This document shows, one piece after another, positions 21,187-32,080 of a DNA stretch of 64,000 nucleotides. The stretch lies in NCBI GenBank assembly GCA_029961685.1, contig JARWKL010000006.1, positions 5,332,001 through 5,396,000 of the forward strand, read 5' to 3'. The DNA is from Aristolochia californica (lineage: Eukaryota; Streptophyta; Magnoliopsida; Piperales; Aristolochiaceae). The first letter of the stretch is position 1. Each line of letters starts with the position of its first letter. The notes beneath the pieces were generated by a model. That model saw only the letters and a program-made list of their open reading frames with translations. It did not search any database and was not told the origin of the DNA. The translations under genes were made by a program, and so were the position numbers.

Positions 21187-22128
21187 TGTTATGGTCCCTA
21201 GCCATGGATCTAGTAACTCGGCGAGTTGAATATGAATCCAGCCTTGTTAGAGGGTTTCTTAACACGTTTTTGTGAAAAGAAACTATCTTTTTCTTCCCTC
21301 ACACGTTATAATTGAAAAGGAGTTTCCTTTTCTCAATTATAGATGCAACCAGCAAGTTAAAGGACTGTTTAAGCACTCAGATATGAAACCCCTCTTTTAT
21401 GATTCATGTGAAGAGGGTTTTACTTGCTGTAATTACTCAAGAACAACCCCTTTCCCTTTACTGAATTCATTCCCCTTGAAAAGGAGTTTCCTTTTCTTAA
21501 TTATGAATGCACCAATTCAAGCAAGAGACTGTTTTAAGGATCCAATTATGAAACCCCACTTTATACCTCACATCAATGAGTAGGGTTTCTGAATTCATGC
21601 AACTACCAATGCTGAATGTAAAGAGGGCAGTCTCTAGCTCTTCTAAACTCGGAAAAGATAGATAAAAATACCTCTTGAAGACCTCCTTCAATTCAGCAAC
21701 TCGAAAATCCCTTTCTTGATGCTAAGACTCAACCAAATCCTCCTTCCCTCACTATTGGTTCGTGGAAGAGATGGATGACTATTGCAGCATGGAAGAGAAG
21801 GCTGATTCCTCCTCCTTTTCCTTCCAAGATCTCCTCAAAGACTCCCCAATGGATGCAGCAAACCCCCAAGAGAGTTCACACCAAGAACCCTAGAATAGAG
21901 AGCCTAGAAGGAACCTAAATTACCCTAGTTTATGCTAATTCCGAACTTGCTTTATTTCTCCATCCTTACCCCTTAAATAGGGTAATTAACATCAACATAG
22001 GTTAGGGTTATTAAACCCAATTCTACCCCTACCTTTAAGTCTTATTACAAATCAATAAAATTCGAAATTAAAAGCAACATAAATAATAAAAGTAAAGTAG
22101 ATGACTCAGTCTTATTGAGTCCATAACA
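21187..22128 (-). repeat. 5' LTR of young gypsy element
   Basis: 942 bp, the minus-strand 5' LTR. It holds the gag start codon (21205). A candidate TATA-like TTTAAATAGGG-containing stretch lies around 21975 on the plus strand (minus-strand CCCTATTTAAGG). Confidence 0.95.
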
Positions 22129-22918
22129 TAGTGGGACTTGGAGAGAGGTGTTTCAGTGAAGGAAGGTCTATAGAGAGGAGAGAGTAGACTTCTCAATAGA
22201 GTAGGCTACTTGGGATAAAGCGGGGTGGAGATGTAGGAGTCTCTTGATAGAACTAGGAATCTAATGAAGTTAGAAATAGAAGGGCTTGTAGATAGAGAGA
22301 TAATCGAGTTAGGTGTAGTCCAAGGGCAATTGGACTATAGGGGGTAGGATGGGTCGACTAGTGCATGGTTTAGGGTTCCTATGGGGTAGCAATGGCTGAG
22401 ATGGAAAGAAGTTCCTAAGACAAATAGTTGTGTTAGAGGGACTTCTCCTAGGATAGATAGATGAGTTGGTGAGATAAAACCCTGCAGGTTAGGCTCAACT
22501 ATTCCTTGGGAAGTGTTGAGGTTGTAGATTGAAGATAACAAGGGGATTAGAGGAGATCTGCAGCTATTTGGAGCGGGGTGGGTGAGGTGGGATGGCTGGA
22601 TAATGACCCTGAAATTAGTGGTTAGTTACCTTAGTGTCTTGTTATCATCATTAAGATGCCTCAAGGTTTTAAAACTCAACCAAGGGGTCCGTATTGAATT
22701 GTTGAAAGTGGTTTGAGGCATACAAGTATTTATAGTCTAGTTGGCTTCGAAGCCAAGACTCTTCAACCAATGAAATTAAAATTCTAATCCTACTCTAACT
22801 GGGATTCCTACTTTGAATGGAACTTGGACTCAAATGGAATGAAATCCCACATTAAAAAGTTTTAAGAAACATTAATGAACTATAAGGTTAAGTAATAAAC
22901 CTTCTAAATGACTAGTTT

Positions 22919-23242
22919 TGTTAGGATGGAATGTGATTCAACCCAATAATGATATAAGAGTAGGGCTAGGGTCCAATTTGTTCTCCCAAAGTTATTTATG
23001 TTGTGGGCTCCATGAGGTGGGAGTCTATATGTTGTATGATATATTAAGAGTTTGTGCCCACATCTTATTTTAGGGGAGTGTTCAGTGGGAAGCAGTCCGA
23101 CATTGAATTTTTTTAAAAAATTTATTGGGTTATATGGTTGAGCAAAAAGTGCTTAGTTATTTTAGGATGTAACTCTTCTGCATTATTCATCCTTCTCTCG
23201 GGCTCTCTTTTCTCTCTTTCTTTTCAATTTTCCACTTCTACA
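22919..23242 (+). repeat. Possible solo LTR of copia type
   Basis: The stretch begins TGTTAGGATGG and ends CACTTCTACA, followed by TGATATTCAAGCAA, a weak match to a tRNA-Met primer-binding site. It contains GGGCTCCATGAGG-like text common in plant copia LTRs. There is no second copy and no target duplication, so this is tentative. Confidence 0.35.
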
Positions 23243-23424
23243 TGATATTCAAGCAATAAGATTTGGTTGAAAATAGCTTCCAGCGAGATTCACTCCACTC
23301 TCTTAATGTGTGACTTCTCCAAGAAGGGGGATTTTCTAATTTCTCTACTGATTGAAGTTCAATGTTGGATCTTTCCACTTTATTTTGTGCCATAACCTTA
23401 AGGATGATGGCTTATGCTGTAGTT

Positions 23425-23541
23425 GAGCAATTTTATGAAGTTTTCATGCCCCTAGAGGGTTGAATGTTGGGTTTTTCATAATGAGCAATTTTATGAAATT
23501 TTCATGCGCCTAGAGTGTTATGTTGGGTTTCCATAATTCTT
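23425..23541. repeat. Two-unit tandem repeat, 58 bp
   Basis: GAGCAATTTTATGAA begins units at 23425 and 23483. Both contain TTTTCATGC(C/G)CCTAGAG and TGTTGGGTTT. Confidence 0.75.
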
Positions 23542-24369
23542 GCCTATGGAAGTCTCTAGACCTGTGATTTTTGTTTGCGTCACCTATGTGTGTACTATTG
23601 TCATTATTTTTGGAGACTAATTGGGATATTTGCATGGAAATACTATTGTTAAGGGGTAAATTAAGTAGTGGGTTTGATATGAAGTTCTGGTGCCTTAATG
23701 TTATAGAGTGTGGACAGGCTCCACCTTATTTGTGTAGGAAAATTGTTGTTTTATGTGCTAGTTGGTGTGTAGTGTTGAAGAAGAATTAGTCGCATATCTT
23801 GTAATTATGTAGTCCATCCCTAGTGAAATCCTAAGTTAGGGTTTCAAGTTCATGGTTGAATAAAAAGTTGATATCTTTGAAGAATTTTATTCATCTAAAG
23901 ACTCTGAAAATTTTGTTGTTATGTTAACCTTGAACTATTGTTTAATCTAGTCCAGACATGATGAAGTTGAGCCAAAGTTCATATTTTTCTAATTTTTTCA
24001 TGCATGTCGTGTATACATATGTGCTGAAATTTTTTATGTTAAGTTGTTTTTAGCCATTGTGCCACAAAATTAAGTTGAATGTTTTTAGCCATTTCTCTCC
24101 TTCTTATGTTCAATTGTATTAGAGTTTATTCTCTTGAAATGCTAGATCTTTTTGTTTGAGCTTTGTGGCTGTTGTAATGGCTGTACAATATCCATTTTAA
24201 CAGTAAATAAGGTTGGCAAGACTCCTTTAGAGTTGAATGTCAGATACATTCAACTAACGACATTCTTCTTGATAACCCTACTTTATATCAAAAACTAACA
24301 AGAGTCTCATGTATCTTATTATGAGCAGACTTTGGCATCAATCATGCAGTTTATATCATAGGTCAACAT

Positions 24370-24748
24370 TAGGGGTGGGCATGGGGTCGGGTTTCACCCC
24401 ACAGGTCAGGGATAAGGTAGAGAAAAAAAACACACAAGGTTTTGGGTGGTGGATGGGTTTCCCAATCTCAACCCATGGGGATGAGATGGGGACATAAATG
24501 GGGTATGGACAAGTCGAGATGGGTTGGGTTTAAAGAGATGGTGTGGGGGTGGCTTGGGTTTACAGGGATGGGATGCAGATGGTCGGATTTACAAGGACGA
24601 GGCAGGTATAGGTCGGGGACGGGTTGCATAGATGGTGATTGGATCAAGGTCGGGTTTGATATTTTGGATTTTTTTGGATTTTTTAGGTTTGGGTTTTGGG
24701 GTCGGGTTGGGTTCGGGTTTCAAGAAACCCAACTCGTGTCCACCCTTA
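24370..24748. mobile_element. hAT-type MITE with 8-bp target duplication
   Basis: A 379-bp element with terminal inverted repeats TAGGGGTGGGCATG at the left and, inverted, TAAGGGTGGACACG at the right. It is flanked by GTCAACAT (24362-24369) and GTCAGCAT (24749-24756), an 8-bp duplication with one mismatch. The interior is rich in GGGTCGGGTTT motifs typical of such plant hAT-derived elements. It encodes no transposase, so a hAT transposase elsewhere must have moved it. Confidence 0.8.
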
Positions 24749-25011
24749 GTCAGCATATGGCTAGTATTTTCTCTCTCAATTCATGCATCTAATTTTTCAT
24801 CATGTGCTACAAGCTTTACAATTTCCTTTACTTTTATTTTAGAACTTTGGCCTAATTTGTATGTAGATTGGGTTGATGATGTGATTAGTCATCTATCTAC
24901 AACCAAGTGCAACATATTGTTAGTAATTCTCTCATTTCTTGGAAGAGTAAAAACTAACTATTTTTGTCATATCAAGTAAAATTGAGTAACGCTCCTTCAT
25001 TATATTTATAG

Positions 25012-25094
25012 TGCACAAATGGTACATCAGTTCATTAAATCACTTAGTAAACCTAGTACTAAGTGGTTTAATGAACTGATGTACCATTTGTGCA
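25012..25094. repeat. Near-perfect palindrome, 37-bp arms
   Basis: Arms 25012-25048 and 25058-25094 are reverse complements with one mismatch, separated by 9 nt. The arm starts TGCACAAATGGTACATCAG. It could fold as a long hairpin in RNA or DNA. No clear target duplication is seen, and it sits 13 bp left of the PIF/Harbinger element. Confidence 0.9.
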
Positions 25095-26157
25095 ATATCG
25101 GGTTTAAGGGGGGGGGGGGGTTGTGTGGGTGTTAATCAACGAAACAAAATTTTGAAGTTAATCTTCATCTCTTGATTCAAATTCATTTTATTCATCTACA
25201 TGAACTTTATCTTCGAACTTGGTGTTAGTGTGGACGATTTCATGTGCACTGAAAAACAGTTTCCAGTGTTAGTATCCCAACATGAGAAAAATATAAAAAA
25301 ACAAGAGAAACCTTAAACCCTGACAGTATACTTAATTAAAGCATAATCCTTTAACCCCAAATTAGGTAAAACATGCATTATTACTACACAAATAAATAAT
25401 TTAAAGTATAATTAAAATATATTAATTTACTAATTGATTGAATTATATATTATATTATTTAATGATTGCATTTTATTGTACATTCATACAGTAATTACGT
25501 GAGCCAATGAAATACGTACATGACTAATTATAAAAAAAATAACGTTAATAAATAATAGAAACGAATGTAATAAGTCCAGTTATTAATTTATTAATAACAT
25601 ATGATATACTTTACCTTAAAAATTAATGATTAAATAGGAAAATTTTATCTAATCATAACATTAATACAGTATATATTTGTGCATATTATTAATTAATAAT
25701 ATATTTTCATAAAATTTAAAACCATTGATTTTTTAAAATAAAAAATGTGTTAATTAAACCAAAATAATTTATCAAATGCTTGATTTAATAATGTCTTAAT
25801 TACCACTATTAAATCACTAATATAATATAATAATTAAAAAAATAAATATAATGAATAAATAAAAAATTATTTTATTAATAACAGAAGATGGCTTTTTTAC
25901 ATTATATTTCCATAAATTGAAAATAATTCATTGATCAAGTGCATATTGTAACTATATTTTATTTACCAGACTTAAATATCTAGTTTAATATAGTAATAAA
26001 ATTTAATAAAAGTAATATATAAATAAATATACAACTTTGTTAATAACCTAAGAAAAATTATTCTAATAACGAGTTCGTGTCTTTAGTATTAAAATCATCA
26101 AATTACAAGTTTAGTACATAAAAACAACACATGTTCAAAAGCAATAAGATACAGTCA

Positions 26158-27544
26158 TCATTTATCATTCCACATGCAAGTCGCTATGTCATCTCGAAAT
26201 TGTGTGGCTCTTGTGGATTCTAATGCACGCTGCCTCTGAAAGCTTGTTAATTGGGTATCCTCTTCCACAAGACCATCACTATCATCGTTGTCTGTATCAT
26301 CTGTTGCACCTAATTGGACCCCATCACCTCCTCCACCGAACTCGTCATTCGAATCATCATCTTCCAATTCAAATATATCATTGTAATCCTCTCCATGTAT
26401 ATAATTGTGCAATATGTAACAAACAAGTACAATTTTTTCACATCTTAAAAGAAAACAAAGGAGCACCTTTCAATGTTTGAAATTGAGCTTTTAAAGCACC
26501 AAAAGTTCTCTCAATAGTATTCTACAAAGATGAGTACCTTCAGTTGAATAATTCTTTTTCATTCCTAGGAATATTATCTCCAAATTCTTGCAGATGATAC
26601 TGAGTTCCTCGATATGGAACCAAAAAATCCTGGAAGATTTGCATAACCAGCATCAACTAGATAATATTTACCTACAATAGAAATTATATTCTACCTAAAA
26701 TAAATGAAGATAAAATAGATAAAATATTACTATATAAAAATATATTATTTACCTTCAGGTAGAAATAGTCTAACTCTGCGAGTCAATGCATCCTTCAGTA
26801 CACAGGAATCAGTTGTTGATCCCTCCCATCCAGCAAGTACATAAGTGAATTACATGTTAAATATACATGTTGCCATCACATTTTGTGAGAGATAGCCCTT
26901 TATGTTCCAAAACCTTTGTTGTTCTTCATTTGGGATGTTCGCTTTGATATGAGTTCCATCAATAGCCTCAATACAATCCTAATTATACAATTTCAATTAA
27001 TATTAACTAACTTTGTATAGTAATCTAAATATGTTTAGTTAGAGGGCAAGTGATGTTACCTTGAAGTATGGATAAAATATTGAATTATTTAAAAATTTTG
27101 AGTGTGTGCGTTCCAAAGGCCGTTTGATATAATCAGAGTGAAGTTTGAGAATAGCATCCAACACCTTGTTGAAATACCTACTTATGGTCCAGTTCGATCT
27201 ATCAAACATCTCTGTTATGACACTATAGGATTTTTGTTGACCACAGTTAGGAAGAAATAGGCAAGTTGTTCTTCCATTGAGATGGTCTTTGTGGCTGTTA
27301 AAAACCCTCTACTATTAAGTATCTCTGCCAATTTTTGAAATACAATTTGATTCATCCTTTAAACTTTTCAAAATTTAACAGGTGATTTGTCTAGTGCCTT
27401 TTGCAAATACAACGGACCATTAATCCCACAAGAACATGGTACACGTCTATCGCAATGGCATAGATAGTATCTTCCTATGACGACAATAATACATGTCAAT
27501 CCAACAAAAGTTGCAACCCCTTCTTCGTCTGTCATAATAGCCAT
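26158..27544 (-). pseudogene. PIF/Harbinger DDE transposase (damaged)
   Basis: Members of this family cut and paste the transposon with a DDE nuclease of the DDE_Tnp_4 type. All three acidic residues can be located: Asp in DCIEAIDGTHIKAN (about 26978-26937), Asp in YYLVDAGY (about 26664-26641) and Glu in NTIERTFGALKAQ (about 26518-26480). The end LVCYILHNYI and an acidic tail follow. Two introns fit GT-AG rules and keep the frame: 27060-26979 and 26752-26672. Damage includes a TAA where CAA is expected in NMQFTYVLAGWEG (about 26855), and frameshifts upstream of 27100 and between the second Asp and the Glu. It begins MAIMTDEEG at 27544. Confidence 0.85.
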
Positions 27545-27980
27545 GGAAATATGTAAATTTAATCTTCCTAAGAGTCATAAACAAAAATAAACATCAATCT
27601 TCAATCACAACCTATTCATCCATACTCAACAATCATATTCATAGCCATGAAAATCTTTAATTGACCACATCCATACTCATCCACCTTATTCATCCACCTA
27701 ATATATTAACACAACAATCATATAAAATAAAAATCTTAACGATACTGATAAGTCTTGCAACATCATAATTCAAACATCGACATTAATACATAACAATCTT
27801 CCCAAAGAAGATGTACTTAAATCGCATTACAATTACTTTTTTGCACACTATTTAAGCCTCCCCCTGCTCTTCCACTATCATTGCCGTAAACATGGCTTTC
27901 GTACTTGGCGTATCCAACCATTCAAGAAAATAATACTTCATGTTGTCCGACAGGTCCAGGATTTCCCTGATGGCATCGAT

Positions 27981-28799
27981 TCAATTTTTTTTGACATTGC
28001 CCTTGTTAGGCTTCATAACATTCTTCAATGTCTGAGCGATACGGTTAACTGCACCAATGAATTTTCTACTATCATTAGCGAGCAATTCGCTTCTCTGTCT
28101 ACAACGACTTGAAAATGACACGTTACTTCTTCGAGATTGCTTAGTTGTCGACTCCTTTCCGCAAATGAATTGCGATGGAGTTTCCCTAACTACATTGACA
28201 TCCTCGGGCTCATCCATCGGGACAGGATCCAACTCATGGAGGAGTTCATCGCCCTGATCTACATGAGTTATACTAGTTGTTCCCTTGGCTATTGAGTTTT
28301 CCACTACCAAAGTCAATTTGTCATACACGGGGCAACCTTGTTGTCTATACTTTTCAGCATCTCTATGCTCCTACAAGAATAAAACATCCTTTAGACGACT
28401 TGGAATAGAGTTCTAGTAATGTGAAAAAAATACAAAATGTTTTACAGTACATCATGATTTACTGACCTTTATGTAGTATTTCCATACAAAATGACATGCA
28501 GTAACTCGTTGTGTGGTTGTATGCCAACCGAACTCACTAGTGTTGAGACAGCTCGTTACCATTTGGTATGTTTTCTTCCATGATCTAGTTCGATTCTTGA
28601 GCCTCTCAACAGTTATTTTATTGACTGCATCATCATTGAACTTATTGACACAATCCATATATACCTCTGGCTTCCAAATCCCATTGGGCAACTTGTTCCC
28701 TATATTGACTTGCTCAACCAAGAGATCGAGCATTTTTCTGTCTTCTTCGAAGGTCCAAATGTCATATGATCGAGTAGTTAGTTGTCTTCTTACAGCCAT
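27981..28799 (-). CDS. PIF/Harbinger ORF1, MYB/SANT-like DNA-binding protein
   Basis: Exons 28799-28467 and 28370-27981 join in phase 0 across a 96-bp GT-AG intron and give an uninterrupted 240-residue protein. The first exon holds a Myb/SANT-like domain: WTFEEDRKMLDLLVEQ, NGIWKPEVYMDCVNKFND, then KNRTRSWKKTYQMV, with conserved Trp residues. The second exon is polar, with EHRDAEKYRQQGCP after the junction and a basic Ser/Arg/Lys end. In PIF/Harbinger elements the partner of the transposase binds DNA and helps it enter the nucleus and act on the transposon ends. Unlike the neighbouring transposase, this frame has no lesion. It could still be captured host-type MYB/SANT protein, but the position argues for ORF1. 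Confidence 0.82.
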
Positions 28800-29194
28800 T
28801 TATAATCTAAATCCTAGATGGTCCTCGTGAAAAAAACTTTATTAGACAACCATTACCCATCACGGAAATAAAAACCGCAAAAAAAAATACCACGTGGTGG
28901 ATATTTATAACACCCGAATTCTCCTCACCACATGGCAAAATCATTCCATAGTACTTTAAAATATTTCAAAAATATTCTAAAATATTCCAAAATTAATCAA
29001 ACTATTTCCAATTGCAGATGCACTAAACAATGCAAAAGCACACACACATCAAGTCCAAATTCACCGAACTCCCCTGATAGAACCTCATATGACTTGTAGT
29101 CACTACGAATTGTACCTCGTCAATGATAGGGGTTGGGTTTCGTTGGCTAATGGTCGTCGGTGTAGGAAACTCAGCCTTGTTTGAACTGGACTAA

Positions 29195-29490
29195 ACACCC
29201 CAAACTCTAAACCCTAACTCTAAATCCTAAAAAAATTACCTTTAACCCTAATTCTAGAACCTAAACACGAAACCATTGATCTTAAAACCCCTAAAAACCC
29301 CAAACCCTAAACCCTATCACCCCAATATCGAGAACCCAATTTTTTTTAAAAAAAACCCTAAACCCTAAAAATACCCTAAACACTAGACCTTAAACCCTTA
29401 AATACCAAGCACTAAACCCTAAATACACTAAAACCTAACCCTAATCAAAAAATTAAACCCTATAAAGACAAAATTGAACCATAAACCCTA
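29195..29490. repeat. Degenerate telomere-like (CCCTAAA)n tract
   Basis: Many copies of AACCCTAAACCCTAA and variants are interrupted by other bases. This is the C-rich strand of the plant telomere repeat, here inside the PIF/Harbinger element upstream of ORF1. Its irregularity shows that it is an old internal tract. Confidence 0.8.
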
Positions 29491-29784
29491 ACCCTAAATC
29501 ACCATATTACACACAGAAATTAAAATTAAATCAAATACATCACTAAATTAATCGAAAAAAAATTAGGGTTTAGGCTTACCTTCTAAAATTTGGGGCAAAC
29601 CGAAGCCAACGGGTGAAATCGAAGCCGAATGGCAATATCGAAGCTGAATCGAAGTAGAATAGAAGAATCGAGGCCGAAACGTCAAAAATCAAAGAAAATA
29701 AAAATCAAAATGGGGGAATCGAACGAAATCGGGAGGTATTTTGGGAAAAACGAGAGTAGCAACAGGGAGAAAGGAGTGGGAGGC

Positions 29785-29853
29785 CGAGAGGGATAGGAGA
29801 GAGGGAGAAGCTAGCAGGAGGCTGAGAGGGATAGGAGAGAGGGAGAAGCTAGC
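29785..29853. repeat. GA-rich direct repeat, 39-bp period
   Basis: GAGAGGGATAGGAGAGAGGG plus AGAAGCTAGC occurs twice, starting near 29785 and 29824, within a wider purine-rich tract (29740-29995). Confidence 0.75.
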
Positions 29854-30246
29854 GAGAGGCCGAGAGGGAGAGCAAGTGCGAGGGAGAGAAAGGGAGGCCG
29901 TGAGGGAGAAGGGAGAAGCGAGATGGCTGTAGAGAGACAGAGGACAAAATTCAAGGAGGAAGAAGTGACAAGAGAAGGAGGAGACCGAGAGAGGGAGGTG
30001 CTGGAGAGAGACCCAAAAAAAAAATGACAAGGGTTCGAAGCGCGGTGCTTGCTTCATCTGGATGATTCACAATATACTGTGGAAACCAAATTCCCGAAAT
30101 TAAACCGTGGAGATGATTTTTGGATTCATCTTAGTCATCTACATGACTTGAACGCTGGTGGTCCACTAACGACGTTAAGAGATGAACTGAATAATGCAAC
30201 TGAAGTTCATCTCCTGTGTCAAGTTGACTAACCCCCCCCCCCCTAA

Positions 30247-31950
30247 ATGTATTACCAATGTTGATTGTTGATTCATCTTGAATTTGAAGGGATGTTACTA
30301 TAACTATAAAAATAATTATAATATGGTTAGGCTTTTGAGTTATTTAGGGCTCTTGTCTTCTAATTAAATGACACTACTTAGAACTGAATTGGGATTGTAA
30401 CCTGTTTAAGCTCATGGAAGTAATGTAATTTCATCTAGTTTTTCGAGTGTACACGTTGTCTACTTACTAGACACTTTAATAGATACTGACGCATGAACAG
30501 GTTTCACCGATTCTTGTTGTTAAAGAGTGCTTTTAATGGATGAAACGATTAAACCCATCCTGTAATCTCGAATATAATGAGTTCTATCCCTAGAAAGTTG
30601 TCTAGGTGTCCTCCGGATTGCAGGCGTTAATGGGGATCAGTCGTCTTGCAGGGCAGCCCTCACGCACAGAACAGAGAAGGATGGTGTGCGTCTCTGTCAT
30701 GGTTAAAGGTATGTCGTATGAATGTCTGCGAGGGATTTATGGCTTCTTCTGCTTGTCGATGTTTCGATCTTCAAAGATCACGTTTTATTCTTAAATTCTG
30801 AAGCATGGTGGGTGGCTTGTAATTGTCATCCTTGATTATTAGGAGATGAGGCCTGCGACAGCCTGGTTCTGATAAAAGTCCCATAATGGAATGGACGACG
30901 GCGGTGGGACCTGTGAACCACCAACAAGAATTTGATCCTGCTCTGGTCTTTTGACGAATTTATTTCATGGCAGACTCGCCCTTGTTCTAAGTGTTGCTCA
31001 ACAAATCACTACGTAGCTTGGAATAGTTTCTCGAGTTTGCTTGAGAGAAGGCAAGGCTTTGTTATTGATTTATCCAGATAAACTTCACCAAGAAATGTGT
31101 GGGCTTATTTTCACTTTTCTCTTAAAAGAGCATAAATATTAACAAAAAATGGTGATGCGGAAGAAAGATTTTTAAGTCTCAATCTCGATTCCAAGTCATG
31201 AGCAATTAGAAGAGATGATAGTTGCAGGCAGCAGAAGCACCAGTTTCTCCTTAGTTGATCCATTGAATCAGTGTCATGTCATAAAGGATGGGTAAATTAT
31301 TAATTAAAACTATTTAAATTTTATTCATATTTTATTCTTTAAAATTAGATAATAGAGGAACATTAAAATATATTAAATATATTAAAAAGCATACCTTCCA
31401 CAAGGGAGGAGAGAGGGCTTAGAACTATTGGATTAGTAAACACCAACTCTACCAAAGAATAATTTAAAGATTTTTACTCCACATACTTCTTTGTTAATTC
31501 TATTAAATGCTATTGGTTGGTCTAACTAAGGTAGCCCCCTCTCTTAAACTAATTAAAATTGTTCTATTGAGTAACTAATTTTCCCAATTGTACATTGTGG
31601 ACATGGAAATCTGATCACCAAAATTTCTAACGATGATTGACGGTCAAAATCATCAATTCTCGATCAATGATCCAGATTGAAGGAACTCGATCACTAGTTG
31701 ACCGATGGTCAAACTCAAAACTCCCAGTAGTCAAAGTGTGGATGGTGTCAATTATCAAAATTGAACTTTCAATCAATATTCAAGAGGAAGCCAATTGGAT
31801 CGGGTAACCACCAAAATCGAAGCATAAAAGAATGCCACTCCGGTGCCATAGAATCAGAGGAGTTAGGCAAATGAGTGATAGATGATGCTAACAAGTGTGA
31901 CACTTAGCATAAAATGAGCTATATCTTTTTCCAAATGTCAAAATTTCACA
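30247..31950. other. Intergenic DNA, no recognised gene
   Basis: 30600-31000 has a more balanced composition than its surroundings and an open frame at 30606-30794, but no domain I can name. The rest is AT-rich. Confidence 0.4.
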
Positions 31951-32080
31951 GGATAAGGACTTGGTCTTGCCATGTAACAAGATCTCATGGGATGAGGACT
32001 TTGTCTTGCCACATGTCAAGATCTCATAGGATAAGGACTTGGTCATGCCATGTGTCAAAATCTCATGGATTGAGGACTAG
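31951..32080. repeat. 39-bp tandem repeat, about 3.3 units
   Basis: GGAT(A/G)AGGACTT(G/T)GTC(T/A)TGCCA starts near 31951, 31990, 32029 and, partly, 32067. Each unit ends AA(G/A)ATCTCAT. Confidence 0.85.

Larger units (their letters stand above)
19722..21205 (-). pseudogene. LTR-to-LTR gag of young gypsy (one stop, one frameshift)
   Basis: The minus-strand ATG at 21205 lies inside the 5' LTR, 19 nt from its end. The frame encodes MARDHN, crosses the primer-binding site as NLVSE, then runs through a coiled, charged N-terminal part with a duplicated stretch (LKGRMDSMETGL and LKGRMDSMENGL), a Gly/Pro/Arg linker with repeated GGDHSYNRGGDEF-like units, and a capsid part (PRYTKMEFPTYNGSEDPLIW, FFSHQRVPTYDRV, LRFGPP). 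A TAA at about 20360 replaces the Gln of EQYQKLFQEK, and a one-base deletion near 20100 shifts the frame. The zinc knuckle LCYNCDEPYRVGHQC (about 20030-19985) and acidic tail follow. The tail ends SISKGGGG..., where the polypurine tract is read as glycine, then QMLWTQ and a stop inside the 3' LTR. Confidence 0.88.
18796..22128 (-). mobile_element. Complete young gag-only Ty3/gypsy element, TSD TAGTG
   Basis: A 3333-bp element bounded by perfect 5-bp duplications TAGTG (18791-18795 and 22129-22133). The LTRs end in perfect inverted termini TGTTATGG/CCATAACA and are 943 and 942 bp; by eye the only difference is one G near 18857. The minus-strand primer-binding site TGGTATCAGAG is at 21183-21173, and the polypurine tract is a 37-G run next to the 3' LTR. 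The 1448-bp interior encodes gag only, so it is non-autonomous and depends on a related element for protease, reverse transcriptase and integrase. Near-identical LTRs mean a very recent insertion. Confidence 0.95.
22134..24361. other. Unassigned DNA right of the young gypsy
   Basis: 22134-22640 continues the G-rich sequence interrupted by the gypsy element. The remainder is AT-rich intergenic DNA with a possible solo LTR and a two-unit repeat, listed separately. No gene is supported. Confidence 0.4.
25108..30243 (-). mobile_element. PIF/Harbinger DNA transposon, probable TSD TAA
   Basis: The element holds both genes of a PIF/Harbinger transposon on the minus strand: a MYB/SANT-like ORF1 (28799-27981) and a DDE transposase (27544-26158). 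Likely ends are the 13-G run at 25108 and the 12-C run ending at 30243, each flanked by TAA (25105-25107, 30244-30246), the trinucleotide duplication typical of this superfamily. Subterminal sequences share only short words such as TCATCTCTT and GTTAGTGTGGAC/GTTAGTGGACC, so the ends are inferred. 25300-26100 is extremely AT-rich and holds no gene. Confidence 0.7.

Noticed and set aside
24442..24979. Trp/Gly-rich open frames over the GGGTCGGGTTT region
   Set aside because: They lie in the hAT MITE and result from its G-rich composition.
29195..29490. Chromosome end
   Set aside because: The repeats are irregular and unique-type sequence continues on both sides, so the tract is internal.
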